From: an uncultured Massilia sp.
GTDB taxonomy: Bacteria > Pseudomonadota > Gammaproteobacteria > Burkholderiales > Burkholderiaceae_D
Reading direction: 5' to 3'
Assembly (NCBI GenBank): GCA_913778765.1
Contig: CAJYXO010000254.1
Coordinates: 1-64,000 of the forward strand
DNA length: 64,000 nucleotides
Shown here one piece after another: positions 39,267 to 48,170 of this stretch. Position numbers and translations under genes: made by a program. The stretch's first letter is position 1; the number at the start of each line of letters is the position of its first letter. The notes below the pieces were generated by a model. The model was not told the origin of the DNA. It was given only the letters and a program-made list of their open reading frames with translations, and searched no databases.

Positions 39267-41028
39267 CGATGAGTTTTCCTGGATTCTTGACGTAGACGTT
39301 CTTGATGATGTCGGCCGCCATGTAGGCGATCGCGCCGACCGGCGCTGTGGGATTGTAGGCCGAGTTGTGCGGGAACAGCGAGGCGCCCATGATGAACAGG
39401 TTGTCCACGCCCCAGACCTGGCCGTACTTGTTGGTGACGGAATTGGACGGATTCGTGCCCATGATGGTGCCGCCCGTGTTGTGGGTGCTCTGGTACACCG
39501 TCGCGTTCCACGCGTTGCGCGGCGTCGCCTTGGTCAGGTGAGTCGGGTTCATGGCCTGCGCGATCTTGTTGATGATCTCGGCCGCGTGCGCCGAGATCTT
39601 GCGCTCGTTGTCCTTGTAGTCGAAGGTCATGCGCATCAACGGGTCGCCGAAGCGGTTGCGGTAGGTCGGATCGAGGTCGAGGTAGTTGCCGCGGTGCGGC
39701 ATCACGCTGCCGGCGGCCGCGATGTTCATCGCGCGCTCGTACCACTTGGCGGTCTCTTCCTTCCACTTGCTGCCCCAGCCCGGCGTGCCGGCGGGGACCG
39801 GGTGCCACTGGATCGGGCGGCCGCCGTACTGCACCGTGCCGATGATCGAGCCGCCGATGTAGCCGAGCGGCGCGCGGTCGAAGTCCCAGTTGGCGTGGAA
39901 GTCGTCGATCAGGGTGCTGGTGCCGCCGGCCGACATGTAGGGGTGGAACAGCTTGTCCTCGAAGAACAGGGTGGCGCTGGCCCCGGTCTGGTAGCAGTAG
40001 TTCTTGCCGACCAGGCCCTTGCCGGTGGCGGGGTCGTAGGCCTGGCCGATGCCGGACACCAGCATCAGGTGCACGTTGTTCAGGGCGTAGGCGGTCAGCA
40101 CCACCATCTTCGCCGGCTGGAACACTTCCTCTCCGGTCGTGAGGTTGACGTAGGTGACGCCGGTCGCCTTCCTGCCCGTGGCGTCGCGCTCGACGCGGGT
40201 GACCCAGGCATTGGTGCGCAGCTCGAAGGTCTTTTGCTTCTGGGCGAACGGCAGCACCGTCATGTGGGCGCCGCCCTTGGCGTTCGACTCGCAGCCGAAG
40301 CGTTCGCAATGGCCGCAGTACTGGCATTCGCCGAACTTAGCGCCGTCCGGGTTGGTGTACGCGCGCGAGGCATTCGCGGTCGGGCGCGGGAAGGGGTGGT
40401 AGCCCATCTTCGTGACGGTGTCCTCGAACATCTCGCCGGCCAGGGTCTGCTCGACCGGCGGCAGCGGATACTCGTTCGAACGCGGCGCCTCGAAGACGTT
40501 GCCGCCCTTGATCTTCTTGCCCTTGATGTTGCCGGCCTTGCCCGAAATGCCGGCCACCTTCTCGAACTTGTCGTAGTACTTTTCCAGTTCCTTGTAAGTG
40601 ACGCCCCAGTCCTGGATCGTCATGTCTTCAGGGATGTATTTCTTGCCGTACTTTTCTTCGTAGCGCGAGCGGATCTTGAACTCGTCGTCGGTCCAACGCC
40701 AGGTGTGGCCGTTCCAGTGGGTCGAGGCGCCGCCGACGCCCGTGCCCATCAGGTAGGATCCCAGGCGGCGATACGGCAGGGCGGTTTCCTTCACGTCGTT
40801 GCGGATGGTTTCGGTCTGGTCGTTGGTGTTGACCATCATGCCGTTGCGGATGCCCAATGCCAGTTCATCACGCATGCGCGGTACGGTGAAGTCATCCGAC
40901 GCGTGTTGCGGACCGCCGCGCTCCAGGCAGACCACCGTCATGCCGGCTTCCGACAACTCCTTGCCCAGGATGCCGCCGGTCCAGCCCGCGCCGACCAGCA
41001 CCACATCCACTTCATTCATCTTTTTCAT
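39259..41028 (-). CDS. GMC-family FAD-dependent dehydrogenase, large subunit
   Basis: This is a probable periplasmic sugar or sugar-acid dehydrogenase catalytic subunit. The 589-residue protein has the FAD Rossmann motif VVLVGAGWTGGILGKELSEAG at residues 9-29, the substrate-domain GGASTHWNGHTWRW, and a C-terminal GMC active-site region with a histidine (STHNTGGTIMGTN). A cysteine cluster CQYCGHCERFGC near residue 235 may hold an iron-sulfur centre. There is no signal peptide of its own, so it may cross the membrane with the TAT-signal small subunit. Substrate unknown; gluconate, glucose or another polyol are possible. Confidence 0.9.
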   Translation of the reverse strand: MKKMNEVDVVLVGAGWTGGILGKELSEAGMTVVCLERGGPQHASDDFTVPRMRDELALGIRNGMMVNTNDQTETIRNDVKETALPYRRLGSYLMGTGVGGASTHWNGHTWRWTDDEFKIRSRYEEKYGKKYIPEDMTIQDWGVTYKELEKYYDKFEKVAGISGKAGNIKGKKIKGGNVFEAPRSNEYPLPPVEQTLAGEMFEDTVTKMGYHPFPRPTANASRAYTNPDGAKFGECQYCGHCERFGCESNAKGGAHMTVLPFAQKQKTFELRTNAWVTRVERDATGRKATGVTYVNLTTGEEVFQPAKMVVLTAYALNNVHLMLVSGIGQAYDPATGKGLVGKNYCYQTGASATLFFEDKLFHPYMSAGGTSTLIDDFHANWDFDRAPLGYIGGSIIGTVQYGGRPIQWHPVPAGTPGWGSKWKEETAKWYERAMNIAAAGSVMPHRGNYLDLDPTYRNRFGDPLMRMTFDYKDNERKISAHAAEIINKIAQAMNPTHLTKATPRNAWNATVYQSTHNTGGTIMGTNPSNSVTNKYGQVWGVDNLFIMGASLFPHNSAYNPTAPVGAIAYMAADIIKNVYVKNPGKLIDA

Positions 41029-41048
41029 TGCGTTTACCTTGGTGTGCT

Positions 41049-41810
41049 TCAGCTGAGGTCGGCGATGCCGAGCGGCTGCGGGCGATACGGTTTGTTCTTG
41101 AACTTGACGATGTTCAGCTTGTTGGTCGTGTTGACGCCCGGGTAGCCGATCATCTTCCAGGCCAGTTTGTCGCGGTTGCCGCCGTGGATGGGATCGGCAA
41201 ACATGCCCTCATAGAACATCTGCAGCAGCTGGGCGAAGTAGGGCTTGGCCGGCACGCCGTTCGGCAAGGCGATCTTGCCGGCCTGCAGATCCTTCAGCAC
41301 CTGCTCCTTGCCGTCGCCCGCGAGGGCGTCGAAGGGCTTCTTGTAGGTCGACTGGCAATAGTCGGTCAGGCCTTCGGTACCGGCGCGGAACAGCGCCGCC
41401 GGCGTCATCGACAATTGGTAGCCCTGGTTGGCGCTGCCCTGCCTGAACGGCCCCTGGAGGTAGAGGCGGTCGCCCTGGCCCCAGCTGCCGGCGAGCGCGC
41501 GGTCGAAATAGGTGTGCAGGCCCATGTCGGTGCCGTTCGGGGTGTGCTGGTCCGCCGGACACATGTGGTTAACGAGGGCTTCGACGAATGCCTGTTCGCC
41601 GGGACGCAGCCATTCGTAGCCAGCCGGAACATCGGCGGCCGGACTTGCGGCGGCGGCGTTCGCGACGGCAGGGGAGGCGGCCGGCGAGCCCGACGCGGCC
41701 TGGGCGGCGTTGGCCGCGAGCGGCAGGGCGGCGGCGGCGGCCCCGGCGGCGCCGGCAAACGACTTGAGCAAGAAGTCGCGGCGCGGCTTGGTTGGGACGG
41801 AATCGGTCAT
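41049..41810 (-). CDS. Gluconate 2-dehydrogenase subunit 3-like protein
   Basis: This is the small subunit of the GMC dehydrogenase complex. The 253-residue protein has a twin-arginine signal (KPRRDFLLKSFAG) with a hydrophobic Ala-rich stretch. The subunit-3 family region follows, from GYEWLRPGEQAFVEALVNH to the C-terminus. I chose ATG 41810, which puts the twin arginines at residues 9-10; the frame is open to 41903. It lies 20 bases upstream of the large subunit and is the first gene of the operon. Confidence 0.9.
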   Translation of the reverse strand: MTDSVPTKPRRDFLLKSFAGAAGAAAAALPLAANAAQAASGSPAASPAVANAAAASPAADVPAGYEWLRPGEQAFVEALVNHMCPADQHTPNGTDMGLHTYFDRALAGSWGQGDRLYLQGPFRQGSANQGYQLSMTPAALFRAGTEGLTDYCQSTYKKPFDALAGDGKEQVLKDLQAGKIALPNGVPAKPYFAQLLQMFYEGMFADPIHGGNRDKLAWKMIGYPGVNTTNKLNIVKFKNKPYRPQPLGIADLS

Positions 41811-42083
41811 GCTGTGCAAATCCTGTGTGGACGAGGGATGGCTGGGCAATATGCGGAAAATGCGATTTGTAAATATAAAATTCACAATTGACGCCAGAAA
41901 CAAAATTTCCTATGCGCATCATAATCCCTTTTGTCCTCCATTGACCATGCATTGTTGTATCGATGCCGACAGACATGCATTGTAGTTGCCTAAGGGAAAT
42001 TATTGAGGCATATTCGGCGCTCTTGAACAGCGCCTGCTTGTTAAATCTGGCGATCCGCGTTAACCCATGCACAAGTGTTTCTT
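41811..42083. promoter_or_regulatory. AT-rich divergent control region
   Basis: This 273-base gap separates the dehydrogenase operon (minus) and the chemoreceptor (plus) and is clearly more AT-rich than its surroundings. It likely holds both promoters, but I could not fix -10 and -35 boxes with confidence. No gene was seen. Confidence 0.4.
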
Positions 42084-43694
42084 ATGAAAAACCTCAATAT
42101 TGGCAAGAAGATCGCCGTCGTGTTCGCGGTCGTCCTGGCCGTGTCCATCGCCATCACCGGTGTCGGTCTTTGGCAACTGAACAAGATGATGGCCTCGACC
42201 AAGGAGCTGATGTCGCTGCCCCTGACCAAGGAAAGACTGGTCAGCGACTGGTACCGGACCATCTACGGCGGCTCGCGCCGCACGCTGGCGATCGCCAAGA
42301 GCAGCGATAACGCCCTGGTCGGCTTCTTCGCCGCCGATTCGGCCACCGGCACCAAGGAAGCCGGCGCCATCCTGAAGAAGGTCAAGGAGCTGCTGACCTC
42401 GCCCGAAGAAGCCAAGCTGCTGCAACAGATTTCCGATGCGCGGGACTACTACAACGTCCAGAAAGCGGCGGTCACCAAGGCCAAGGAAGCGAACGACGTC
42501 GAGACCGCCACGCAGGTGCTTGACGAAAAATTCATCCCGGCGTCGAACCGCTACCAGGCCCTGCTGCGCGACATGGTCGAGATGCAGCGCCAGGCCATCG
42601 ACGCCAGCGCCCGGCAGGTCGAGCAGACCGCGACCGCGAGCCTGCGCATGCAAACCGTCCTGAGCGTACTGCTCGTGTTGCTGGTCGCCGCCTGCGGCAT
42701 CCTGCTGCGCAGCAGCATCGTGACGCCCTTGCAGACCGCGATCGGCGTGGCCCGCCGCGTGGCCGAGGGGGATCTGACGGCGGATATCGAAGTCGATTCG
42801 AAGGACGAGTCCGGCCAGCTGCTGGCGGCCCTGCGCGACATGAATCATTCCCTGCGCGGGCTGGTCCGCAGCGTGGTCGACGGCGCCGGCAACATCGCCC
42901 ATGCGACGGATGAGATTGCGGCGGGCAACCTCGAGCTGTCTTCGCGCACCGAGCAGCAGGCCAGTTCGCTGGAAGAGACCGCGTCCTCGATGGAGGAGCT
43001 GACCTCGACCGTTCGCCAGACTTCGGACAACGCGCGCCAGGCCAACCAGCTGGCCGATTCGGCCAGCGCGGTGGCGGCCAAGGGCGGCACCGTGGTGCGC
43101 CAGGTGGTCGACACCATGGGACTGATCGATGCGTCGTCGAAGAAGATCGTCGACATCATCGCGGTGATCGATGGCATCGCTTTCCAGACCAACATCCTGG
43201 CGTTGAATGCCGCGGTGGAAGCCGCCAGGGCGGGCGAGCAGGGCCGCGGCTTTGCCGTGGTGGCCGGCGAGGTACGCAACCTGGCGCAGCGTTCCGCCGG
43301 CGCCGCCAAGGAAATCAAGGGCCTGATCGACGCCTCGGTCGGCAACGTGGAAGCCGGCGGCGCCCTCGTGGCCCAGGCCGGCGCCACGATGGGCGAGATC
43401 GAGGAGAGCATCCGCCGCGTGGCCGACATCATGGGCGAGATCAATGCCGCGACCCGCGAGCAGACCCTGGGCATCGAGCAGATCAACGAGGCCGTCAGCC
43501 AGATGGACCAGACCACGCAGCAGAACGCCTCGCTGGTCGAAGAAGCCGCCGCCGCCTCCGAAACCCTGCAGAAGCAGGCGGCCGACCTGGCGGAGGCGAT
43601 GCGCGTGTTCAAGCTGAAGGACATGCCGGTCCAACTGGCGGCGCCGGCGCGCAAGGCCCTGCCGCCGCGCCTTGCGCCGGCGGTGCGCGCGTAG
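42084..43694 (+). CDS. Methyl-accepting chemotaxis protein with 4HB sensor
   Basis: This inner-membrane chemoreceptor has 536 residues. It has an N-terminal membrane helix (about 8-30) and a periplasmic four-helix-bundle domain (about 35-185). A second membrane helix (about 190-210), a HAMP domain and the cytoplasmic signalling domain follow, with the hairpin tip at [20 protein letters not shown]. The methylation regions have paired Gln/Glu. The ligand is unknown. ATG 42084 gives the usual MKNLNIGKK start; a GTG at 42075 is possible. No CheW or CheA genes are near. Confidence 0.94.
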   Translation: MKNLNIGKKIAVVFAVVLAVSIAITGVGLWQLNKMMASTKELMSLPLTKERLVSDWYRTIYGGSRRTLAIAKSSDNALVGFFAADSATGTKEAGAILKKVKELLTSPEEAKLLQQISDARDYYNVQKAAVTKAKEANDVETATQVLDEKFIPASNRYQALLRDMVEMQRQAIDASARQVEQTATASLRMQTVLSVLLVLLVAACGILLRSSIVTPLQTAIGVARRVAEGDLTADIEVDSKDESGQLLAALRDMNHSLRGLVRSVVDGAGNIAHATDEIAAGNLELSSRTEQQASSLEETASSMEELTSTVRQTSDNARQANQLADSASAVAAKGGTVVRQVVDTMGLIDASSKKIVDIIAVIDGIAFQTNILALNAAVEAARAGEQGRGFAVVAGEVRNLAQRSAGAAKEIKGLIDASVGNVEAGGALVAQAGATMGEIEESIRRVADIMGEINAATREQTLGIEQINEAVSQMDQTTQQNASLVEEAAAASETLQKQAADLAEAMRVFKLKDMPVQLAAPARKALPPRLAPAVRA

Positions 43695-43751
43695 CGGGCC
43701 CGGGAGTAGTGCCGATCGGTTAAGATTGCAATATCAACCTTGACCGATCCC

Positions 43752-44348
43752 ATGACCCAAAGCTTCTTCCAGACCTTCATCCTGCTCCTGCTCGTTACCG
43801 ACCCTTTCGGTAACGTGCCTCTCTTCGTCACCGCCCTGAAAGAGGTTGCGCCGTCGCGCCGGCCGCGCATCGTGCTGCGCGAGTGCGCGATCGCCTTCCT
43901 GCTGCTGCTGCTGTTCATGTTCTTCGGCCGCCACTTCCTGGCGGCGCTGCAACTGACGGATACCTCGCTGCGCATCGGCGGCAGCGTGATCCTGCTGCTG
44001 ATTGCGATCCGCATGGTGTTCCCGCATCCGGACGGCGTGCTGGGCCGCAGCGAAGGCGGCGAGCCCTTCATCGTGCCGCTGGCGATTCCCGCGCTGGCGG
44101 GCCCGTCGGCGCTGGCCACGGTCCTGCTGTTCACTTCGCGTACCACCGAAGAGGTGATGGTGCATGTGGCCGCGCTGGCCGCCGTCGGCGTGGTCTGGCT
44201 GGCCGTGTTCCTGGCGGCCGAGCGTCTGCAGAAGGCGCTCGGCGCCCAGGTCATGACCGCCTTCGAGCGCCTGATGGGCCTGATCCTGACCGCAATGTCG
44301 GTGGAAATGCTGCTGGGCGGCGTGCGGGCTTTCGTCAAGACCCTTTAA
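43752..44348 (+). CDS. MarC-family integral membrane protein
   Basis: The 198-residue protein has six hydrophobic helices and the family landmarks LLLVTDPFGNVPLF at the N-terminus and PLAIPALAGPSALATVLLF in the middle. The group's function is unknown; E. coli YhgN and MarC are relatives and MarC is not needed for antibiotic resistance. ATG 43752 puts the first helix at the start. It lies 30 bases before the FKBP lipoprotein, possibly in one transcript. Confidence 0.93.
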   Translation: MTQSFFQTFILLLLVTDPFGNVPLFVTALKEVAPSRRPRIVLRECAIAFLLLLLFMFFGRHFLAALQLTDTSLRIGGSVILLLIAIRMVFPHPDGVLGRSEGGEPFIVPLAIPALAGPSALATVLLFTSRTTEEVMVHVAALAAVGVVWLAVFLAAERLQKALGAQVMTAFERLMGLILTAMSVEMLLGGVRAFVKTL

Positions 44349-44375
44349 TCAATCCCAACGTTAGGAATTCTTCGT

Positions 44376-44834
44376 ATGAAACGACTGCTCTCCACCTGCG
44401 CGCTCGGCCTCGCACTCGGCCTGTCCCTCGGCGCCTGCAAACGCAACGATGCACCGGGCAAGGCGCCCGGCGCGGCCCCGGCCGATGCGACCCCGGTCGC
44501 GATGCAGAAGATCGATACCGTGCAGGGCAGCGGCAAGGAAGCCGTGGCGGGCTCGACCGTCACCGTCAACTACACCGGCTGGCTGTATGCGCCGAACGCC
44601 GAGAAGCAGCACGGCGCCCAGTTCGATTCCTCGGTCGGCCGCGAGCCGTTCAGCTTCCAGCTTGGCGGCGGTCAGGTGATCCCGGGCTGGGACAATGGCG
44701 TGCAGGGCATGAAGGTGGGCGGCAAGCGCACCCTGATCATCCCGGCGGCGATGGGCTACGGCGCGCAGGGCGCCGGGCCGATCCCGCCGAACAGCAATCT
44801 GATTTTCGACGTCGAGCTGCTCGACGTGCAATAA
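44376..44834 (+). CDS. FKBP-type peptidyl-prolyl isomerase lipoprotein
   Basis: The 152-residue protein has a lipoprotein signal ending LGAC (Cys21), a Pro/Ala-rich linker and a complete FKBP domain from about residue 45. That domain has VNYTGWLY, QFDSSVGREPFSF, VIPGWDNGVQGMKVGGKR and the closing NLIFDVELLDV. It likely helps protein folding at the membrane on the periplasmic side. Confidence 0.95.
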   Translation: MKRLLSTCALGLALGLSLGACKRNDAPGKAPGAAPADATPVAMQKIDTVQGSGKEAVAGSTVTVNYTGWLYAPNAEKQHGAQFDSSVGREPFSFQLGGGQVIPGWDNGVQGMKVGGKRTLIIPAAMGYGAQGAGPIPPNSNLIFDVELLDVQ

Positions 44835-44987
44835 GCCGCCGGACCTGGCCGTTCAGCACGACCGAATGACCCAGGGTCAGCGCGCGTTCGGTTGGTTTGG
44901 GAACTGTGGAACATAAGCAGCTATGTTATATTGGTAAATACTTAACAATATTTTATCTATCATTCCATTTTCATTCCGAGGAGTACC

Positions 44988-46472
44988 GTGCCGATGCCGC
45001 AGCCGAAGGCCATAAAGATTCCGACCGGAATACCCGAACTTGATGCCGTGCTGCATGGCGGCCTGCTGCAAAGCCGTATCCACCTCATCGAAGGGCGGCC
45101 GGGAACGGGCAAGACCACGCTCGGACTGCGCTACCTGATCGAGGGCCGCACGAAGGGCCAGGCCGGCCTGTACCTGAGCCTGTCGGAATCGGTGGACGAA
45201 CTGCGGGAAGCGGCCGGCAACCATGGCTGGTCGCTGGACGGCCTCGAGATCGTCGAGATGATCCCCTTGCCCAGCGAGGGCGTGGACGACCAGACCATCC
45301 TGCTGCCGACCGAAAAAGAGCTGTCCAGCCTGATCGACCAGATCTGCGAGAGGGTCGAACAAAGCACGGCGACGCGGATCGTCATCGATTCGATGGTGGA
45401 AATCCGCCTGCTGGCCTACGACAGCAGCCATTACCGGCGCCAGATCATCGCCCTGCGGCAGCGCCTGACCAGGAAGGGCGTCACGGTTCTTCTGCTGGAC
45501 GACCTGACCTCCGACGGCCGCGAATTCGAACTGCAGAGCGCCGTGCACGGCGTGATCACGCTCGAGCAGATCGAGCACGCTTTCGGCGCCGCGCGCCGCA
45601 GGATGCGCGTGGTGAAACTCAGGGGCGGCAATTTCCAGAGCGGCTGGCACGATTACGCGATCCGCACCGGGGAAATCCTGGTGTTCCCGAGCCTGATCGC
45701 GCAGGAACACCATCGTCCCGGCGACGGGCTCGAAATCTTCAGCGGCATCGAGAGCTTCGACCATCTGTTCTGCGGGCCGCTCACGGAAGGCAGTTCGACC
45801 ATGGTGCTGGGCCCGTCGGGCACAGGCAAGACCACGGTGGCGCTGCAATACGCGCTGTCGGCGGTCAAGAGCGGGCACCACGTCGCGTATTTCAATTTCG
45901 ACGAATCGGAAACCACGCTCAGGTCGCGCCTCGTGGCCAGCATGGGCGAAAAGAGCGACGAGGACGATGCCGGGGCCCGCCTGCAAGAGAGCGACGAGGA
46001 GAACCGCTTTCACCTGCGCCGCGTGAATCCGTCGCGCATCTCGCCCGGTGAATTCATCTGGAGTGTGCGGCGCCTGGTCGAGGACCTGAATGTGCGCATG
46101 GTGATCATCGACAGCATCAATTCCTATCTCGACGTCATCCGCGAAGAAAAGTCGCTGCTGCGCCAGATGCATGAGCTGTTTTCCTATCTCAGCAACATGA
46201 ATGTGATGTCGATCATCGTCGGCGCGCATTCGGCCCGGCTCGATACGTCCAAGGAGCCGGATGCGCTGAGCCTGATCACCGATAACATCTTCTCCTTGCG
46301 CTACTACGAGCACCAGAACGTCGTGTGCAAGGCGATCTGCGTGCTCAAGAAGCGCCAAGGACGGCACGAGCACGACATCCGCGTGCTGACCCTGACCGAC
46401 GACGGCATCCAGGTGGGGGACCGCGTCAAATCGAATGACGACACGATCGGCGCCGCCTCCCTTGAAGCCTGA
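44988..46472 (+). CDS. Two-domain KaiC-like ATPase
   Basis: The 494-residue protein has two RecA-like KaiC domains. Walker A motifs are GRPGTGKTT (Lys42) and GPSGTGKTT (Lys281), with Walker B segments TRIVIDSM and RMVIIDSIN. Where cyanobacterial KaiC carries the Ser431-Thr432 phosphosite, this protein reads SLITDN (Ser428), keeping the serine and losing the threonine; the alignment is from memory. A GAGGAG site favours GTG 44988, though ATG 44994 is possible. The stop lies 38 bases inside the next gene's frame. No kaiA or kaiB is nearby, so a circadian role is not implied. Confidence 0.9.
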   Translation: MPMPQPKAIKIPTGIPELDAVLHGGLLQSRIHLIEGRPGTGKTTLGLRYLIEGRTKGQAGLYLSLSESVDELREAAGNHGWSLDGLEIVEMIPLPSEGVDDQTILLPTEKELSSLIDQICERVEQSTATRIVIDSMVEIRLLAYDSSHYRRQIIALRQRLTRKGVTVLLLDDLTSDGREFELQSAVHGVITLEQIEHAFGAARRRMRVVKLRGGNFQSGWHDYAIRTGEILVFPSLIAQEHHRPGDGLEIFSGIESFDHLFCGPLTEGSSTMVLGPSGTGKTTVALQYALSAVKSGHHVAYFNFDESETTLRSRLVASMGEKSDEDDAGARLQESDEENRFHLRRVNPSRISPGEFIWSVRRLVEDLNVRMVIIDSINSYLDVIREEKSLLRQMHELFSYLSNMNVMSIIVGAHSARLDTSKEPDALSLITDNIFSLRYYEHQNVVCKAICVLKKRQGRHEHDIRVLTLTDDGIQVGDRVKSNDDTIGAASLEA

Positions 46473-48120
46473 GCCCGGGCATGCCGTGGTGGTGTTCGCG
46501 CCGCTTCAGCGCGACGCCGCCACGCTCGGGCAGGTGATCGCGGAAGAAAACCTGCGCGTGGAGGCCTGCGCCGACACGGATGCCTTCTATGCGGCGATCG
46601 GCGACACGCCCCTGTTCATCGTGCTGACGGAAGAGGGGGCGGCGCGCTGCTCGCTGGATGCGCTGAGCCGGATCCTGCGTGCGCAGCCGCCGTGGTCCGA
46701 CATCCCCCTGCTCGTGCTCGCCGACCCCGACGAAAGGCGGATCGACAGCAACCGCTTCATCCGGCTGGCCGATATCGGCAACGTCACCCTCTTGACGCGG
46801 CCCGTCGCCCGCCTCCCCCTGGCGATGGCGCTGCGGGCGGCGCTGCGCGCACGGATGCTGCAGTTCTCGGTGCGCGACCAGTTGGCGGAACTGGAGGGGC
46901 ATGCGGACAAGCTCGAAGCCACTGTCGCGGAGCGGACGCGTGAATTGCAGGCCGAGGTGAACGAACGGCGCCGCGTGGAACAGGCCCTGGCGGAAGCGCG
47001 GCGCCTGGAATCCCTCGGCAAGCTGACCGGCGGCATCGCCCATGACTTCAACAACATCCTGCAGGTCGTGACCGGCGGCGAAACCCTGCTGCGTCTCCTG
47101 CTCGGCGCCGAGCCCGATCCGAAAATCCTGCGCACGATGGACAGCATCCGGCGCGCCGCCGACCAGGGCGCCACGCTGACCCAGCAATTGCTCGCCTACG
47201 CGCGCCGCCAGCCGCTGGCGAATATCGTACTGGACCTGCGCAAGCATTTGCAGACGGTGGCCGACATGATCCTGCACCTGCTCGGCCCAAGCGTGGCGTT
47301 GCGGCTGCAGATCGCGCCCACGCTGTGGCCGGTGCTGGTCGACCCGTCGCAGCTCGATGCGGCCCTGCTGAACATCGCCGGCAATGCGCGCGATGCGATG
47401 CCGGAGGCGGGCAAACTGGCCGTCGTGGCGCGCAACCGGATCCTGCCCGACGAGGCGCTGCCGGAGAGTGCGCACCTGGCGGGCGAGTTCGTCGAGATCT
47501 GCCTGACCGACAACGGCCATGGCATGTCGGTGGAGACCGCGCAGAATGCGTTCGAGCCCTTCTTCACGACCAAGCCCTTCGGCAAGGGAACCGGACTCGG
47601 ACTCTCACAGGTGTATGGTTTTGCGATCCAGAGCAAGGGCACGGCCTTCATCCGGCGCGAGGAAACCGGCACCACGGTCGGCATCCTGCTGCCGCGCAGC
47701 GTGGCGGCCGTGAAGACCGGCGCCGGCCACGGCAGTCCGGCGGCGGCCCGGATCGCGGGACTGCGCATCCTGTATGTCGAAGACGATCCGGACGTCGCCG
47801 ACGTGACGGCCACGATGCTGCAGTCGCTGGGAGCCAAGGTCACGGTGGTCGACAACGCCGATGCCGCCGTCGGCGCCGACTTCAGCGAGGTCGACGCGGT
47901 CCTGTCCGACGTCATGATGCCCGGATCGCTCGACGGTATCGGCCTGGCGCGCTGGCTGGCGGCGCATCATCCGCGTGTGCCGGTGGTCCTGACCAGCGGC
48001 TACGTGCTGGCGCCCGAGCGCCTGCAGGGACTGAGCGTCCAGTTCGTGCGCAAGCCTTTCATGTTCGGCGCGCTGGCCGATGCCTTTGCGGAGGCCGTAC
48101 AAAACAAGGCCGCGCCCTGA
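46435..48120 (+). CDS. Hybrid histidine kinase coupled to KaiC-like ATPase
   Basis: The 561-residue soluble protein begins with a receiver-like domain of about 125 residues (HAVVVFAPLQRDAATLGQVI) that lacks an obvious phospho-Asp pocket. A coiled coil (about 145-190) leads to HisKA with GGIAHDFNNILQ (His203), an HATPase with FFTTKPFGKGTGLGLSQV, and a true C-terminal receiver (LSDVMMPG, Asp492; FVRKPF). It starts at ATG 46435 inside the KaiC-like gene, giving a 38-base overlap, which implies translation coupling. It likely takes its signal from the KaiC-like protein; that is inference. Confidence 0.9.
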   Translation: MTTRSAPPPLKPEPGHAVVVFAPLQRDAATLGQVIAEENLRVEACADTDAFYAAIGDTPLFIVLTEEGAARCSLDALSRILRAQPPWSDIPLLVLADPDERRIDSNRFIRLADIGNVTLLTRPVARLPLAMALRAALRARMLQFSVRDQLAELEGHADKLEATVAERTRELQAEVNERRRVEQALAEARRLESLGKLTGGIAHDFNNILQVVTGGETLLRLLLGAEPDPKILRTMDSIRRAADQGATLTQQLLAYARRQPLANIVLDLRKHLQTVADMILHLLGPSVALRLQIAPTLWPVLVDPSQLDAALLNIAGNARDAMPEAGKLAVVARNRILPDEALPESAHLAGEFVEICLTDNGHGMSVETAQNAFEPFFTTKPFGKGTGLGLSQVYGFAIQSKGTAFIRREETGTTVGILLPRSVAAVKTGAGHGSPAAARIAGLRILYVEDDPDVADVTATMLQSLGAKVTVVDNADAAVGADFSEVDAVLSDVMMPGSLDGIGLARWLAAHHPRVPVVLTSGYVLAPERLQGLSVQFVRKPFMFGALADAFAEAVQNKAAP

Positions 48121-48137
48121 ATCAGGGACGCGGCCTT
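48106..48137. terminator. Bidirectional hairpin overlapping the kinase stop codon
   Basis: AAGGCCGCG-CCCTG and CAGGG-A-CGCGGCCTT form a 14-bp stem with one bulge; the kinase TGA lies in the loop side of it. It separates the kinase from the convergent uvrB gene. There is no long T-run. Confidence 0.65.
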
Positions 48138-48170
48138 CGATGAGGGTCGCGGGGCTTGTCGGTCCGGCGC

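Noticed and set aside
44988-46472. A cyanobacterial-type circadian clock
   Set aside because: No kaiA or kaiB is present and the dual phosphosite is not complete. KaiC-like proteins without clock function are common in proteobacteria.
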